DNA of 64,000 nt from VRUE01 sp036276735 (GTDB lineage: Bacteria > Actinomycetota > Thermoleophilia > Solirubrobacterales > 70-9), in contig DASUOH010000025.1 in NCBI GenBank assembly GCA_036276735.1, forward strand, positions 56,284-120,283, in the 5' to 3' direction. This document shows positions 23,767 through 33,338 of the stretch, piece by piece (positions within the stretch are counted from its first letter, which is position 1; every line of letters begins with the position of its first letter). The position numbers and the translations under genes are program-made. The notes under the pieces are model-generated. The model saw nothing but the letters and a program-made list of their open reading frames with translations. It searched no databases and had not been told where the DNA came from.

Positions 23767-26016
23767 ATGAAGGCAGCGAGAGCGAGGTGGGCGTTCTCAT
23801 TGGTCGCAACCGTCGCGACGATCCTGGCGCTGCTCCCAGCCGCCGCCGGCGCCGAGGTCACCAGCGTCTACGACGGCGACGTCCCCTGTGCCGCCCAACC
23901 CGCGAACGGCAACGTGCGGCTCTGCGCGGGGCCGACGACGACCTGGGACGACCAGACGAAGATCGACGTCAACGTGATCCTGCCGCCCGAGCCGGCGAGC
24001 GGCGCCGACGGTCCGTATCCGGCGATCGGCGTCTTCCACGGCTGGGGCGGCTCGAAGATCGGGCTCGCGGACGCCCGCACCCAGCGATGGGCGGAAGAGG
24101 GCTACGCCGTCTTCAGCATGAGCGACCGCGGCTGGGGCAGCTCGTGCGGCTCGGCGGACCCCGACCGGCTACCGGTCACGACGAAATGCGCCGCGGGCTA
24201 CAACCACCTGATGGACACCCGCTACGAGGTGCGCGACGCCCAGCACCTGCTCGGGGTGCTGGTCGACGAAGGCCTCGTGCAGCCGGGCCGGATCGGCGCC
24301 ACCGGCGTCTCCTACGGCGGCGGGCTGTCGATGGCGCTCGCCGCGCTCCGCGACCGCACGATGCTGCCCGACGGCACGCTGATCCCATGGACGAGCCCGG
24401 AAGGGACGCCGATGGAGCTCGCCGCGGCGGTGCCCCAGTGGCCCTGGACCGACCTCGCCTACTCGCTGATGCCGAACGGCGCCACGCTCGACTACGTCGC
24501 CGACGCTCCCTACCTGGGACCGGACGGGACGGCGCCGATCGGGGTGATGAAGGCCTCCTACGTCACCGCCCTCTACACGCTCGGCCAGGGCCTGAGCAAC
24601 TACGCCGTGCCGGGGACCGATCCCGACGCCGATCTGGTCACCTGGTACGGACTGGTGAGCGCCGGCGAGCCCTACGACACGAACCCGCTGGCGCAGGACC
24701 TGGTCGAGGAGGTCACCACCCACCATTCCTCCTACTACATCGACCATTCGCAGCCGCCGGCGCCGCTCTTGATCCAGAGCGGCTGGAACGACGACCTCTT
24801 CCCGGTCGACGAGGCGGTCCGCTTCTACAACCGCACCCGGACCGAGTACCCGGGCGATCCGATCTCCCTCTACCTGATGGACGACGGCCACATGCGCAGC
24901 CAGAGCAAGCCGGCCGACCTGGCCGCCTTCGCCGCCCGCCGCGATGCCTGGCTGGACCATTACCTGAAGGGCGTCGGCCCGGCACCCGGATCGAGCGTCG
25001 AGGCGCTGACGACGAGCTGCGGCAAGCCGTCCGAAGGTCCCTACGCGGCGCCCAGCTGGCGCGAGCTGGCGCCGGGCGAGATTCGCCTCGCGAGCGCGCC
25101 GGCCAAGACCGTCCAACCAACCGTCCCGACCGACGGCCCGGTCGGCGCCGCCTTCGACCCGGTCCCCGCCGGCACCGCCTGCGCGACGGCGTCGGGCGCC
25201 GACCAGCCCGGCACGGCGACCTACCGGCTCGCGCCGGCGCCAGAGCCGGGCTTCACCCTGATCGGCTCCCCGACGGTGGTCGCCGACATCGCCACGCTCG
25301 GCAGCACCTCGCAGCTGGCGTCGCGGCTGCTCGACGTCGAGCCGGACGGCGACGAGACGCTGGTCACTCGCGGCCTGCTGCGGCCCGGCGCCGGCGGCAA
25401 AGGCGTTGTCTTCCAGCTCCATCCGCAGGGCTACCGCTTCGCGCCGGGGCACGTCGCGAAGCTCGAGCTGCTGCCAGCCGACGCGCCCTACTCGCGCCCC
25501 TCCAACGGCCAGATGCCGATAACCGTCTCGAACCTGGAGCTGCGCCTGCCGGTGCTCGAGGCACCCGGCTCGCTGGACGGCGTGGTGCAGGGGCCGGCCC
25601 CGAAGGTCCTGCCGCCCGGCTACCGGCTGGCGCGCGACTACCTCGGCGGCGACCAGAGCGGGGCGGCCGCGGGCGGCGACGACTCCCAGCGGCGCCTCGG
25701 CGTCCTGCGCCTGCTGCGCGGCCCGCTGCGCGCTACGAAAAGGGGAATCCTCGTCCGCCTTCGCTGCGCCGGCGGGACCCGCTGCGCCGGCAGGCTCGCC
25801 GTCCGGGTTGGCCGCAAAACCCTCGCTCGCGGTCGCTACTCGCTGGCCGCCGGGCAGACGCGGCGAGCGCGGATCCGCTCGACCAGGACGGGGCGAAGCT
25901 TCCGCGAGAGGCGCTTGCTCGCCTCGCAGCGTCGCGCCTACCCGGCCCGGGTAAAGGTCGCCGCCGCCGGAGCGCCAGAGCCGCTCGTCCTGAAGCGGCG
26001 CCTGCGGCTGCGCTGA
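23767..26016 (+). CDS. secreted CocE/NonD-family (X-Pro dipeptidyl-peptidase-like) hydrolase
   Basis: A 749-residue exported alpha/beta hydrolase. The signal peptide covers residues 1-29 (hydrophobic core FSLVATVATILALLPAAAGA). The nucleophile serine lies in GATGVSYGGGLS, the acid in QSGWNDDLFP and the histidine in MDDGHMRS. A C-terminal jelly-roll like that of X-Pro peptidases and cocaine esterase follows (~430-640). The last ~90 residues are Arg/Ala-rich beta structure (LRCAGGTRCAGRLAVRV...), a C-terminal module often seen on secreted proteins of Solirubrobacter-type bacteria. The frame begins at 23698, but the ATG at 23767 gives the proper signal peptide. It likely cleaves peptides or esters outside the cell. 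Confidence 0.85.
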   Translation: MKAARARWAFSLVATVATILALLPAAAGAEVTSVYDGDVPCAAQPANGNVRLCAGPTTTWDDQTKIDVNVILPPEPASGADGPYPAIGVFHGWGGSKIGLADARTQRWAEEGYAVFSMSDRGWGSSCGSADPDRLPVTTKCAAGYNHLMDTRYEVRDAQHLLGVLVDEGLVQPGRIGATGVSYGGGLSMALAALRDRTMLPDGTLIPWTSPEGTPMELAAAVPQWPWTDLAYSLMPNGATLDYVADAPYLGPDGTAPIGVMKASYVTALYTLGQGLSNYAVPGTDPDADLVTWYGLVSAGEPYDTNPLAQDLVEEVTTHHSSYYIDHSQPPAPLLIQSGWNDDLFPVDEAVRFYNRTRTEYPGDPISLYLMDDGHMRSQSKPADLAAFAARRDAWLDHYLKGVGPAPGSSVEALTTSCGKPSEGPYAAPSWRELAPGEIRLASAPAKTVQPTVPTDGPVGAAFDPVPAGTACATASGADQPGTATYRLAPAPEPGFTLIGSPTVVADIATLGSTSQLASRLLDVEPDGDETLVTRGLLRPGAGGKGVVFQLHPQGYRFAPGHVAKLELLPADAPYSRPSNGQMPITVSNLELRLPVLEAPGSLDGVVQGPAPKVLPPGYRLARDYLGGDQSGAAAGGDDSQRRLGVLRLLRGPLRATKRGILVRLRCAGGTRCAGRLAVRVGRKTLARGRYSLAAGQTRRARIRSTRTGRSFRERRLLASQRRAYPARVKVAAAGAPEPLVLKRRLRLR

Positions 26017-26053
26017 CGGTCCAGCCGATTTCACCGCAGCCGTCACCCGGCCT

Positions 26054-26084
26054 GATTAGTTTCCGCGCCTGCGACGGTCTAATC
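26054..26084. promoter_or_regulatory. inverted repeat GATTAG-N19-CTAATC before the ABC exporter operon
   Basis: GATTAG (26054-26059) and CTAATC (26079-26084) are perfect inverted copies 19 bp apart. They lie 34-65 bp upstream of the ATPase start. The right half overlaps TCTAAT, a possible -10 hexamer. The spacing suits a dimeric repressor, but no regulator gene is adjacent. Confidence 0.35.
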
Positions 26085-26118
26085 GACTGAACCGACAATG
26101 CCCAAGCCAGGAGCGAAC

Positions 26119-26928
26119 ATGCAGGAGCAAGGAGACCCGGCCGTCAGGGCCGAGGGGCTCGTCAAGCACTACGACGGCGGCGAGGGGACGGTCGAGGCAG
26201 TCCGCGGCGTCGACCTGGAGGTCCAGCCGGGGGAGATCTTCGGCTTCCTGGGGCCGAACGGCGCCGGCAAGTCGACGACCGTGCGCATGCTGACGACGCT
26301 CCTCTCGATCACCGCCGGCCGCGCGCAGGTCGCCGGGATCGACATCGCCGAGGACCCGGACGGCGTGCGGCGGCGGATCGGCGTCGCCCTTCAGGAGGCG
26401 GGGCTCGACCCGCGACAGACCGGCCGCGAGCTGCTCACCCTGCACGGGCGGCTGTTCGGTCTGGGCCAAGCCGAAGCCGTCGCTCGCACCCAGGAGCTGC
26501 TGGAGCTGGTCGAGCTCGAGCAGGCGGCAGACCGTGCCATCAAGGGCTACTCCGGCGGCATGCAGCGCCGGCTCGACCTCGCGGCGGCGCTCGTCCACGA
26601 GCCCGAGGTTCTCTTCCTCGACGAGCCGACGACCGGGCTCGACCCGGCCAGCCGGCTGACGGTCTGGGAGGAGGTGCGGCGGATCAACGGGCACGGCACG
26701 ACGGTCTTCCTGACCACGCAGTACCTCGAGGAGGCCGACCAGCTCTGCGACCGGCTGGCGATCATCGACGACGGCGTGATCGTGCGGGAGGGAACGCCCG
26801 CCGACCTCAAGGCCGATCTGAGCGCCCGCCGCGACGGCGCGGCGGTCAGCCTCGACGACGTCTTCCTCGACGCGACCGGCCGCAGCCGCGACCGAGCCGC
26901 CGGCGAGGTCCAGGAGGTGGGGGCATGA
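26119..26928 (+). CDS. ABC exporter ATPase, DrrA/ABC-2 type
   Basis: A 269-residue ATP-binding protein with Walker A GPNGAGKSTT, ABC signature YSGGMQRR, Walker B LFLDEPTTGLDP and the H-loop region TVFLTTQYLEEADQL, all as in daunorubicin-resistance DrrA. The ATG at 26119 is preferred over that at 26098 because AGGAG lies 6 bp before it. It overlaps the permease gene (ATGA at 26925-26928). With that permease it forms a two-gene exporter of lipids, drugs or polyketide-like compounds. Confidence 0.9.
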   Translation: MQEQGDPAVRAEGLVKHYDGGEGTVEAVRGVDLEVQPGEIFGFLGPNGAGKSTTVRMLTTLLSITAGRAQVAGIDIAEDPDGVRRRIGVALQEAGLDPRQTGRELLTLHGRLFGLGQAEAVARTQELLELVELEQAADRAIKGYSGGMQRRLDLAAALVHEPEVLFLDEPTTGLDPASRLTVWEEVRRINGHGTTVFLTTQYLEEADQLCDRLAIIDDGVIVREGTPADLKADLSARRDGAAVSLDDVFLDATGRSRDRAAGEVQEVGA

Positions 26929-27680
26929 ACGCGACGCTGTCACTTGGAAAGCGTTCGCTGCGCGAGGCGCTGCGGCAGCCGGACGCGCTGTTCATGACGA
27001 TGTTCATCCCGATCTTCTTCCTGATCGTCAACACCGGCCAGGCAGCCGAGATCTTCCCCTCGGAATCGACCGAGTTCCTGAGGGGACAGGGATACGGCGC
27101 CTTCCAGCTGCCGATCACGCTGCTGCTGGCGGCCTCCTTTGGCATGGCCGCCCTCTTCCTGGTCGAGGAAATCGAAGGCGGCTACTTCGACAAGCTGCGG
27201 GCGATGCCGATCCCGCGCTACTCGATGGTGCTGGGGCGGCTCGTCGCCGAGGCCGTCAAGGGCGTCGTCATCGCCTCGCTGATCGTCCTGATCGCGCTGC
27301 CATTCGGCATCACGATCGCCAGCGGCGTCGTCGGCTTCGTCCTGATCGTCGCGCTGAGCGCCCTCTGGGGCGTCGTCTACGCCGGCTTCATGCAGCTGAT
27401 CGCGCTGAAGACGCGGAGCGCCGCGGCGACGAACTCCGGTGGGCTGATCTTCTTCCCACTCCTCTTTCTCACCCCCAATTTCGTCCCCCGTGAGCTGCTG
27501 ACCGAGCCGATGGAGGTCGCGGCGACGCTGAACCCCGTCACCTACCTGATGGAGGCGCTGCGCTCGCTGATCCTCACCGACCTCGATTGGGGTGCGATCC
27601 TGCCCGGCTTCGCCGTGATCGGCGGCCTCGGCGCAATCATGCTGCTGCTGAACGTGCGGATGATCAAGACCTACGACTGA
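26925..27680 (+). CDS. ABC-2 type permease, DrrB-like
   Basis: A 251-residue membrane protein with about six hydrophobic segments and the ABC2_membrane pattern (LFLVEEIEGGYFDKLRAMPIPRYSMVLGRL ahead of the third helix, FFPLLFLTPNFVP, LNPVTYLMEALRSL). It follows the DrrA-like ATPase with an ATGA overlap. Its 3' end overlaps the end of the DUF2867 gene on the other strand by 17 bp. Confidence 0.88.
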   Translation: MNATLSLGKRSLREALRQPDALFMTMFIPIFFLIVNTGQAAEIFPSESTEFLRGQGYGAFQLPITLLLAASFGMAALFLVEEIEGGYFDKLRAMPIPRYSMVLGRLVAEAVKGVVIASLIVLIALPFGITIASGVVGFVLIVALSALWGVVYAGFMQLIALKTRSAAATNSGGLIFFPLLFLTPNFVPRELLTEPMEVAATLNPVTYLMEALRSLILTDLDWGAILPGFAVIGGLGAIMLLLNVRMIKTYD

Positions 27681-28245
27681 GCCACTGCCGTTCGATCTGC
27701 CTCAGCATGGCTGGGTAGACGACGAGGTGACGGAAGGGCTTGATCGCGGCCAGGTAGGCGGACCCCAGGCGCCCGTTCGGCTTCACGAGGATCGCCAGCT
27801 GGCCGCGGTAGCCGCCGCTGCCGTCGGGGACCCAGCCGAAGTGCAGCACACCGTGGACGGTGCGGTTTGCCGCCTCCGCCGCCCACTCGTCGTCGAGCAG
27901 GTAGAGCGAGGTGAAGGGCAGCGCCTCGAAGTCGGGTCCCGCCGGAGCGTCGCGCAGGTCGGGCGGGAATCGGTCGCGGAGCGTGGGCACGCGGCCGCCG
28001 ATGCCGCTCTCGGGGTCGTCCAGCCCAAGCAGGTCCCCCGCCCTCCCCCGAATCGCCCACAGCGCCCGTGCGGCGAGCGAGGGGCCCTGGAAGGGGTCGC
28101 GGGAGGCGATGCCCTCGACGAGCAGCGGGAAGTCGTCCGGCCCACCCGGGGTCGGCAGCGCCCAGACGTCCTCGATCCGGAAGTCGGCGGCGATCTCGTG
28201 GATCCGCCACGGTCGCGAGGTGTGGGCGCTCTTCGGCAGGCTCAT
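27664..28245 (-). CDS. DUF2867 family protein
   Basis: A 193-residue protein. The segments VHGVLHFGWVPDGSGGYRGQ, LAILVKPNGRLG and AYLAAIKPFRHLVVYPAMLRQIER fit DUF2867, a domain often fused to NAD-dependent epimerases and otherwise found alone, of unknown role. The ATG at 28245 overlaps the stop of the upstream membrane-protein gene (ATGA), so I prefer it to the longer open frame reaching 28335. Confidence 0.85.
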   Translation of the reverse strand: MSLPKSAHTSRPWRIHEIAADFRIEDVWALPTPGGPDDFPLLVEGIASRDPFQGPSLAARALWAIRGRAGDLLGLDDPESGIGGRVPTLRDRFPPDLRDAPAGPDFEALPFTSLYLLDDEWAAEAANRTVHGVLHFGWVPDGSGGYRGQLAILVKPNGRLGSAYLAAIKPFRHLVVYPAMLRQIERQWLSRRS

Positions 28246-29594
28246 GAGTCGGCCAAGCGGTCGCAGGAGACGGTCATCGTCCAGCCTTCCGGCGCGACGA
28301 AGACCGGGACCTCGGCGAGGTCCTTGGCCGCGCATTCCGCCCTCGCCGCGTCGACGCTCTCCGGCCAGGGCGGTCCGCCCCGGTCGGGAGCGGCGTTGAC
28401 GTCAAAAGAGCCGACGAGGGACACGAGCAGCACCGCGGCGGTCGCGATCGCGAGGATGGGACGGCCCTTCGAGGAGCGGCTGCGGGAGTCGACCAGGACG
28501 AGCGCGGCGCTGATCACGAGCAGGGCGGGGACCAGCGCGTAGCGGCCGCCGGTGTTGTTGTGGATCTCCTCCGGCCAGGTCATCGCGTTGCCGAGCGCCC
28601 GCGAATAGCTCGAGGCGAGGAACATCACGACCGAGGTGACGATGGCGATTGCGGCGAGGAGGCGGCCGGAGGAAGCGCGCACGAACAACACGGTCAGATA
28701 CACCGCGAGGGCGACGCTGATCGCGATCAGAAACGGCCATCCCCAGTCCGCCCAGGCGGACCCGCCGAGCTCGACCCCGAGCACGGCGCCGTTGGTGACG
28801 CGCTGCAGGAAGGTCGTGAGGATGTTCCAGGTCCAGAGGTAGGTGGACGTGTCTTCGTCGCTGAGCGCCGTGATCGGTAGCTGGATCACGATCGCGAGGC
28901 CGAAGGCGCCGACGAGCAGGGCGTCGCGGCGGTCTCGGATCGCGACCGCGCGCAGCAGGGCGAGTGGCGCGAAGAAGAAGGCGGCGGGCGAGCTGAGGCC
29001 GCTGAACAGGATGAACACCCCGCCGAGGCAGGCGCCCAACGTCGTCGCGGGTCGCCACAGCAGCAGCCAGAAGACCGCGAACGTCGTGTGCCAGGCGACG
29101 TTGGCCGCCGAGGCGACCGTCTCGCCCGCCACCGGGGGCAGCACCGTCAGGGCCACCAGCAGAGCGCGGAGGTAGGGGCTGCGGATGTGGCCGGCGCTGG
29201 CGAACCAGACGGCCACCCCGCTGACCGCGACGACGAGGGTCGCGGTGAGGTTGATCGCCACGGCGGCGTCGCCGAAGGGCACGATCGCCCCCACCTCGCC
29301 GATCAGGCGGGGCATCACGACCAGGTATTCGGAGTAGGACATCGTCACCGCCGTAAAGAAGTCGTGGCTGAGCGCCCCGCCGAAGAAGACCGGCCCGTCC
29401 TCGGCCCACAACGAGCTCAGCGCGCTGGAAGGCCCGACCCGAAACAGCTGCAGGACGACGGCAAGGACCAGGAAGGCAACGAGGACGACGGCCCCTTCCC
29501 AGCCATTTAGCCGCAGCGTGTTCGGCGGCGAGGGCAGGAAGACCGACCGGTCGAGGTCATCCCGGAGCCGCCTGACAATGCCTCCGGCCTCCAT
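28242..29594 (-). CDS. multi-spanning membrane protein, unknown function
   Basis: A 450-residue protein with roughly ten to eleven hydrophobic segments and a ~55-residue polar C-terminal tail. Between helix 1 and helix 2 lies SLWAEDGPVFFGGALSHDFF. An acidic pair in this first extracytoplasmic loop recalls GT-C glycosyltransferases and related polyprenyl-linked sugar transferases, but I cannot name a family. It is translationally coupled to the DUF2867 gene downstream. Confidence 0.75.
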   Translation of the reverse strand: MEAGGIVRRLRDDLDRSVFLPSPPNTLRLNGWEGAVVLVAFLVLAVVLQLFRVGPSSALSSLWAEDGPVFFGGALSHDFFTAVTMSYSEYLVVMPRLIGEVGAIVPFGDAAVAINLTATLVVAVSGVAVWFASAGHIRSPYLRALLVALTVLPPVAGETVASAANVAWHTTFAVFWLLLWRPATTLGACLGGVFILFSGLSSPAAFFFAPLALLRAVAIRDRRDALLVGAFGLAIVIQLPITALSDEDTSTYLWTWNILTTFLQRVTNGAVLGVELGGSAWADWGWPFLIAISVALAVYLTVLFVRASSGRLLAAIAIVTSVVMFLASSYSRALGNAMTWPEEIHNNTGGRYALVPALLVISAALVLVDSRSRSSKGRPILAIATAAVLLVSLVGSFDVNAAPDRGGPPWPESVDAARAECAAKDLAEVPVFVAPEGWTMTVSCDRLADS

Positions 29595-29695
29595 CGCGCC
29601 GGCATCCTAGCCGTGACCGCAGCTGTCCCCATACTGGCTACTGCTTTTTTGGTAGCCTCGTTCCTTAGCGAATCCTGAGCGGAAGGGGAACGGCG

Positions 29696-31570
29696 ATGCT
29701 GCGAGGTGCGGGAACGAAGGTGGCGATCCTGGCGGCAGCGCTCGCCGGCTGGGTGGGGACGACCGCGGCGCTCGCCGCCGTCTCGGACACCGAAGGGCTC
29801 TCGACGCTGCAGCAGCGCATCGTTCCCGGCGCTCCAGGCGCCTACCGCTTCCTCGGGCTCGGCCCGGGCGAGCCGTACGTAGTGCGCCAGGACTTGGCGC
29901 CCGCCACCGCCGGCCGCGAGGCGGCGCGCACCTCCCTCGTCTACTTCGGCCAGCTCTCCGACTTCCAGCTCGCCGACGAGGAGTCGCCGGCGCGGGTCGA
30001 GGTCGTCGACCCGCTCGCGACGCCGTTCGGCCTTCCGATCGGCGCGGCGTGGCGTCCCTGGGAGGCGCTCAACCCGCAGCTCGACGACGCGATGATCCGC
30101 CAGCTCAACCGCTTCACGGCAGCCAGCCCGGTCCCCGCCGGCGACGGCTCGCGAGGAGCGATGGAATTCACCATCAACACCGGCGACGCGGCCGACAGCC
30201 AGCAGCTGAACGAGACGCTCTGGGTGCGGACCCTGATGGAGGGCGGCGCCCTCGACCCGAACAGCGGCGTCAGCAAATTCAGCTACACCCACCCGCTCTG
30301 TCCCAACCTGCTGGTGCCGGGCGGCGGCGAGGCGGCCCGCTACACCGGCGTGCAGGACTACCACGACTACGTCGAGGGGCCCTTTCCCGAGTTCTACGAC
30401 CCCAACTCCCCGGCCGGCCCGCACGCCGCCTGGCCCAAACACCCGGGGCTGCTCGACCGCGCCCAGCAGCCGTTCACGGCGGCTGGCCTCGACGTCCCCT
30501 CCTACATCACCTTCGGCAACCACGACGCGCTCGTGCAGGGCAACGCTGCCGCCAACGCCGCCTACGAGCAGGTCGCGACGGGCTGCCTGAAGCCGATCGG
30601 ACCGGTATCGAACCCCGAAAACGCGGCGGCCCTGCTCGCCGCGCTGCTCAACCCGACCAACCTCCTCAACACGCTGGCGACGAGCCCCCAAAACGTGATC
30701 GTCGTGCCTGGCGACCCGAAACGGCAGTTCGTCTCCAAGAAGCAGTACAAGGACGTCTTCAAGGCCGGGACGCAGGCTGACGGCCACGGCTTCGACTTCG
30801 TCGACCCGGCCGAGGAGGCCGCCTCCAAAGGCGCCGCCGGCTACTACTCGTGGAATCCCACTCCGGGGACGCGCTTCATCTCCCTCGACACCGTCGCCGA
30901 GGCCGGCACGATCGGCACCCCCAACGGCAGCACCACCTCCGACGGTAACGTCGACCACCCGCAGTTCGAATGGCTGCGCGGCGAGCTGGAAACGGCGACC
31001 GCGGCGGACGAGCTGGTCGTCCTCTTCAGCCACCACGCGCCGGAGAGCATGTCGGCCGACGCCGCGGACGAGCTGGCACCCCCCTGCCTGCTAAACGACC
31101 CGCACGGGCACGACCTCAATCCCGGCTGCGACCTCGACCCGCGCAACTCGCAGCCGATCCACCTGCAGGCCGACATGGTCAGCCTCCTGCACCAGTTCCC
31201 CAACGCGATCGCCTGGGTCGCCGGCCACTCGCACGACAACGTCATCAACCCGTTCCCGAACCCCGGCGGCAGCGGTGGGTTCTGGAGCATCCGCGTCGCC
31301 GCCGAGGCGGACTGGCCGCAGCAGAGCCGCCTGCTCGAGGTCTTCGACAACCACGACGGCACGCTCTCGATCTTCGGCACGATCCTCGATCACGTCGGGC
31401 AGTCGGCGGCGCCGGCGCCGGGCACCCCCGGGGGCACCATGGACCTCAACGACCTGGCCTCGGCCGGCCGCACGATGTCCTTCAACGACCTTCAGTCCGG
31501 AGCGCCGGCCGGCGAAGGCCAGCCCGACGGCCGCAACGTCGAGCTGCTGCTCGACGACCCGCGCTCCTGA
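29696..31570 (+). CDS. secreted metallophosphoesterase
   Basis: A 624-residue calcineurin-like phosphoesterase, probably exported: the N-terminus has a hydrophobic stretch VAILAAALAGWVGTTAALAA. Metal-site motifs are visible as QLSDFQLADEE, TFGNHDALVQG (the GNHD motif), LFSHHAPESM and WVAGHSHDNVI. The layout, with the long insertion between the GNHD and SHH motifs, resembles the actinobacterial PPA1498-type metallophosphoesterases. Ribosome site GGAAGGGG lies upstream of the ATG. A GGCTAC/GTAGCC inverted repeat with a T-rich loop lies in the divergent intergenic region (29636-29657). Confidence 0.85.
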   Translation: MLRGAGTKVAILAAALAGWVGTTAALAAVSDTEGLSTLQQRIVPGAPGAYRFLGLGPGEPYVVRQDLAPATAGREAARTSLVYFGQLSDFQLADEESPARVEVVDPLATPFGLPIGAAWRPWEALNPQLDDAMIRQLNRFTAASPVPAGDGSRGAMEFTINTGDAADSQQLNETLWVRTLMEGGALDPNSGVSKFSYTHPLCPNLLVPGGGEAARYTGVQDYHDYVEGPFPEFYDPNSPAGPHAAWPKHPGLLDRAQQPFTAAGLDVPSYITFGNHDALVQGNAAANAAYEQVATGCLKPIGPVSNPENAAALLAALLNPTNLLNTLATSPQNVIVVPGDPKRQFVSKKQYKDVFKAGTQADGHGFDFVDPAEEAASKGAAGYYSWNPTPGTRFISLDTVAEAGTIGTPNGSTTSDGNVDHPQFEWLRGELETATAADELVVLFSHHAPESMSADAADELAPPCLLNDPHGHDLNPGCDLDPRNSQPIHLQADMVSLLHQFPNAIAWVAGHSHDNVINPFPNPGGSGGFWSIRVAAEADWPQQSRLLEVFDNHDGTLSIFGTILDHVGQSAAPAPGTPGGTMDLNDLASAGRTMSFNDLQSGAPAGEGQPDGRNVELLLDDPRS

Positions 31571-31609
31571 CGAGTGGCGCAGGGCGACTGAAGGACGCGC
31601 ATAGGCGCG

Positions 31610-31630
31610 CATCGCAAGACTGTTGCGATG
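31610..31630 (+). promoter_or_regulatory. inverted repeat covering the ABC ATPase start codon
   Basis: CATCGCAA (31610-31617), five bases, then TTGCGATG (31623-31630): a perfect 8-bp inverted repeat whose right arm contains the ATG start at 31628-31630. No Shine-Dalgarno precedes the gene. As RNA the hairpin would hide the start codon. As DNA it fits an operator for a dimeric repressor. Confidence 0.5.
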
Positions 31631-32470
31631 ACCGCTGCCCTCTCCTCCCGCGGCCTCAGCAAGCGCTACGGCAAGACGACCGCGCTCGACGCCGTCAACC
31701 TCGAGGTCGCGGCGGGGGAGCTGGTGGGCCTGCTCGGCCCCAACGGTGCGGGCAAGTCGACGCTGGTCAAGATCGCCTGCGGCCTGGTTTGGCCGACGGC
31801 GGGTGAGGCGCGGGTCGCCGGCGCGGCGGCCGGCAGCCGGGCGGCGCGTGGGTCGACCGGCTACCTGGCCGAGCTGTTCCGCTTTCCCGGCTGGGCCGAG
31901 GCAGACGAGGTGCTGGCGCTGCACCAGCGGCTCGCCCGCTCCGACGGCGGGGCGGCGGAGCGCGAGGCGCTGCTGGCCCGGGTCGGCCTCGGTGGCGAGG
32001 GCGGGCGCCGGGTGGAGACGATGAGCAAGGGCATGCAGCAACGGCTCGGCATCGCCCAGGCACTGATCGGCTCGCCGCGGCTGGTCCTGCTCGACGAGCC
32101 AACCAGCGCGCTGGACCCCGGCGGGCGGCGCACCGTCCGCGACCTGCTGGTCGGGCTGCGCGAGGAAGGGGTCGGCGTGCTGCTGAACTCGCACCTGCTC
32201 AGTGAGATCGAGCTGGTCTGCGACCGGGTCGTGATCATCGACCGGGGCCGGGTGGTGAGCGAGGGACGGCCGCAGGAGCTGACCGCGCCGGGCGGGGTCG
32301 AGATCGAGACGTCTGCGGGGGTGAGGCGCCTGCCCGAGGCGCGCCGCGAGGACGTGCCGCGGATCGTTCGCGAGCTGGTCGCCGACGGCACCGAGGTCTA
32401 CGGCGTCCGCGTCGTCACCGGCACGCTCGAGGACGCCTACCTCGCTGCGGTCGTGGGGCGCGAGGAGTGA
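31628..32470 (+). CDS. ABC-2 type exporter ATPase (NosF/YxlF-like)
   Basis: A 280-residue ATP-binding protein with Walker A GPNGAGKST, a degenerate signature MSKGMQQR in place of LSGGQ (as often seen in ABC-2 exporters), and Walker B VLLDEPTSALDP. The C-terminal ~70 residues after ELTAPGGVEIET form the small regulatory tail. The start ATG lies within an inverted repeat. It is coupled to the permease gene (GTGA overlap at 32467-32470). Confidence 0.88.
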   Translation: MTAALSSRGLSKRYGKTTALDAVNLEVAAGELVGLLGPNGAGKSTLVKIACGLVWPTAGEARVAGAAAGSRAARGSTGYLAELFRFPGWAEADEVLALHQRLARSDGGAAEREALLARVGLGGEGGRRVETMSKGMQQRLGIAQALIGSPRLVLLDEPTSALDPGGRRTVRDLLVGLREEGVGVLLNSHLLSEIELVCDRVVIIDRGRVVSEGRPQELTAPGGVEIETSAGVRRLPEARREDVPRIVRELVADGTEVYGVRVVTGTLEDAYLAAVVGREE

Positions 32471-33324
32471 GCGACGCGCTCGCCATCGCCGGCCACTCGC
32501 TGCGCGAGGCGGTGCGGCGCCGCGTGCTGCTCGTCGTCGCGCTGCTGACCGCGGGCTTCCTCGGCCTCTACGCCCTGGCCGCCTTCGAGGCCTTCGAGGA
32601 GCTGGAGCAGACCTGGCGCGGCGACTTGATCCCGATCGACGAGCGGGCCCTGATGGGCGGGACGCTGCTCGGTTTGGCGATGTTCGTGGCCCTCTTCCTC
32701 GGTGTGGTGCTGGCGGTGTTCCTGACGCTTGGCGCCGTCCGCGGTGACGCCGAGCGCGGCCTCCTGCAGCCGTTGGTCGTGCGGCCGGTCGGGCGAACGA
32801 CGCTGCTGATCGGCCGGCTGCTCGCCGCCTCGGCGGTCTGCGCGCCCTACGTGGTCTTCGTCTTCCTCGCCGCGGCGCTGATCACGCACGCGGCTGGCGA
32901 CTTCGCGCCGGCGTCGCTGGTCGTCCCGGCGGCCGGGTTGGCGCTCGGCGTCGTCACCGTGGTGGCGATCTCGCTGCTCGGTTCGACGGTGCTTGGAACG
33001 ACCGCCAACGGCATCGCGATCTTCATGGTCTTCGCCACCGGCCTGGCCGCCGGGCTGCTCGGCCAGATCGGCGACGCGCTCGACGTCGACGGGCTGAGGG
33101 CCGCCAGCTCGATCATCTCCTGGGCCGTGCCCTTCGAGGCTCTTTACCAGAACGGCCTCCACGCGCTGACCTCGGACATCGACGGCGCGGCCGGCGTGAT
33201 CGTCCAGCTCGGGCCGTTCGGCGGCGCCAGCGAGGTGGGTGCCGGGATCTGGCTGTGGGCGGTGGCCTGGTCAGCCGCCGTGCTGGCGTTGGCGGCCGCG
33301 GCGTTCCGGCGCCGGGACCTCTAG
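32467..33324 (+). CDS. ABC-2 type permease (NosY-like)
   Basis: A 285-residue membrane protein with six to seven hydrophobic segments. The start IAGHSLREAVRRRVLLVVALLTAGFLGLYAL, a large polar loop with ERGLLQPLVVRPVGRTTLLIGRLLA, and the C-terminal helix pair fit the ABC-2 / NosY family. It starts at a GTG at 32467 that overlaps the ATPase stop. The substrate is unknown. Confidence 0.85.
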   Translation: MSDALAIAGHSLREAVRRRVLLVVALLTAGFLGLYALAAFEAFEELEQTWRGDLIPIDERALMGGTLLGLAMFVALFLGVVLAVFLTLGAVRGDAERGLLQPLVVRPVGRTTLLIGRLLAASAVCAPYVVFVFLAAALITHAAGDFAPASLVVPAAGLALGVVTVVAISLLGSTVLGTTANGIAIFMVFATGLAAGLLGQIGDALDVDGLRAASSIISWAVPFEALYQNGLHALTSDIDGAAGVIVQLGPFGGASEVGAGIWLWAVAWSAAVLALAAAAFRRRDL

Positions 33325-33338
33325 ACCCCTCCAACCTC

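Noticed and set aside
23160..26090. 976-residue plus-strand frame
   Set aside because: Out-of-frame shadow running across the methyltransferase and the CocE-type hydrolase; low-complexity Arg-rich composition.
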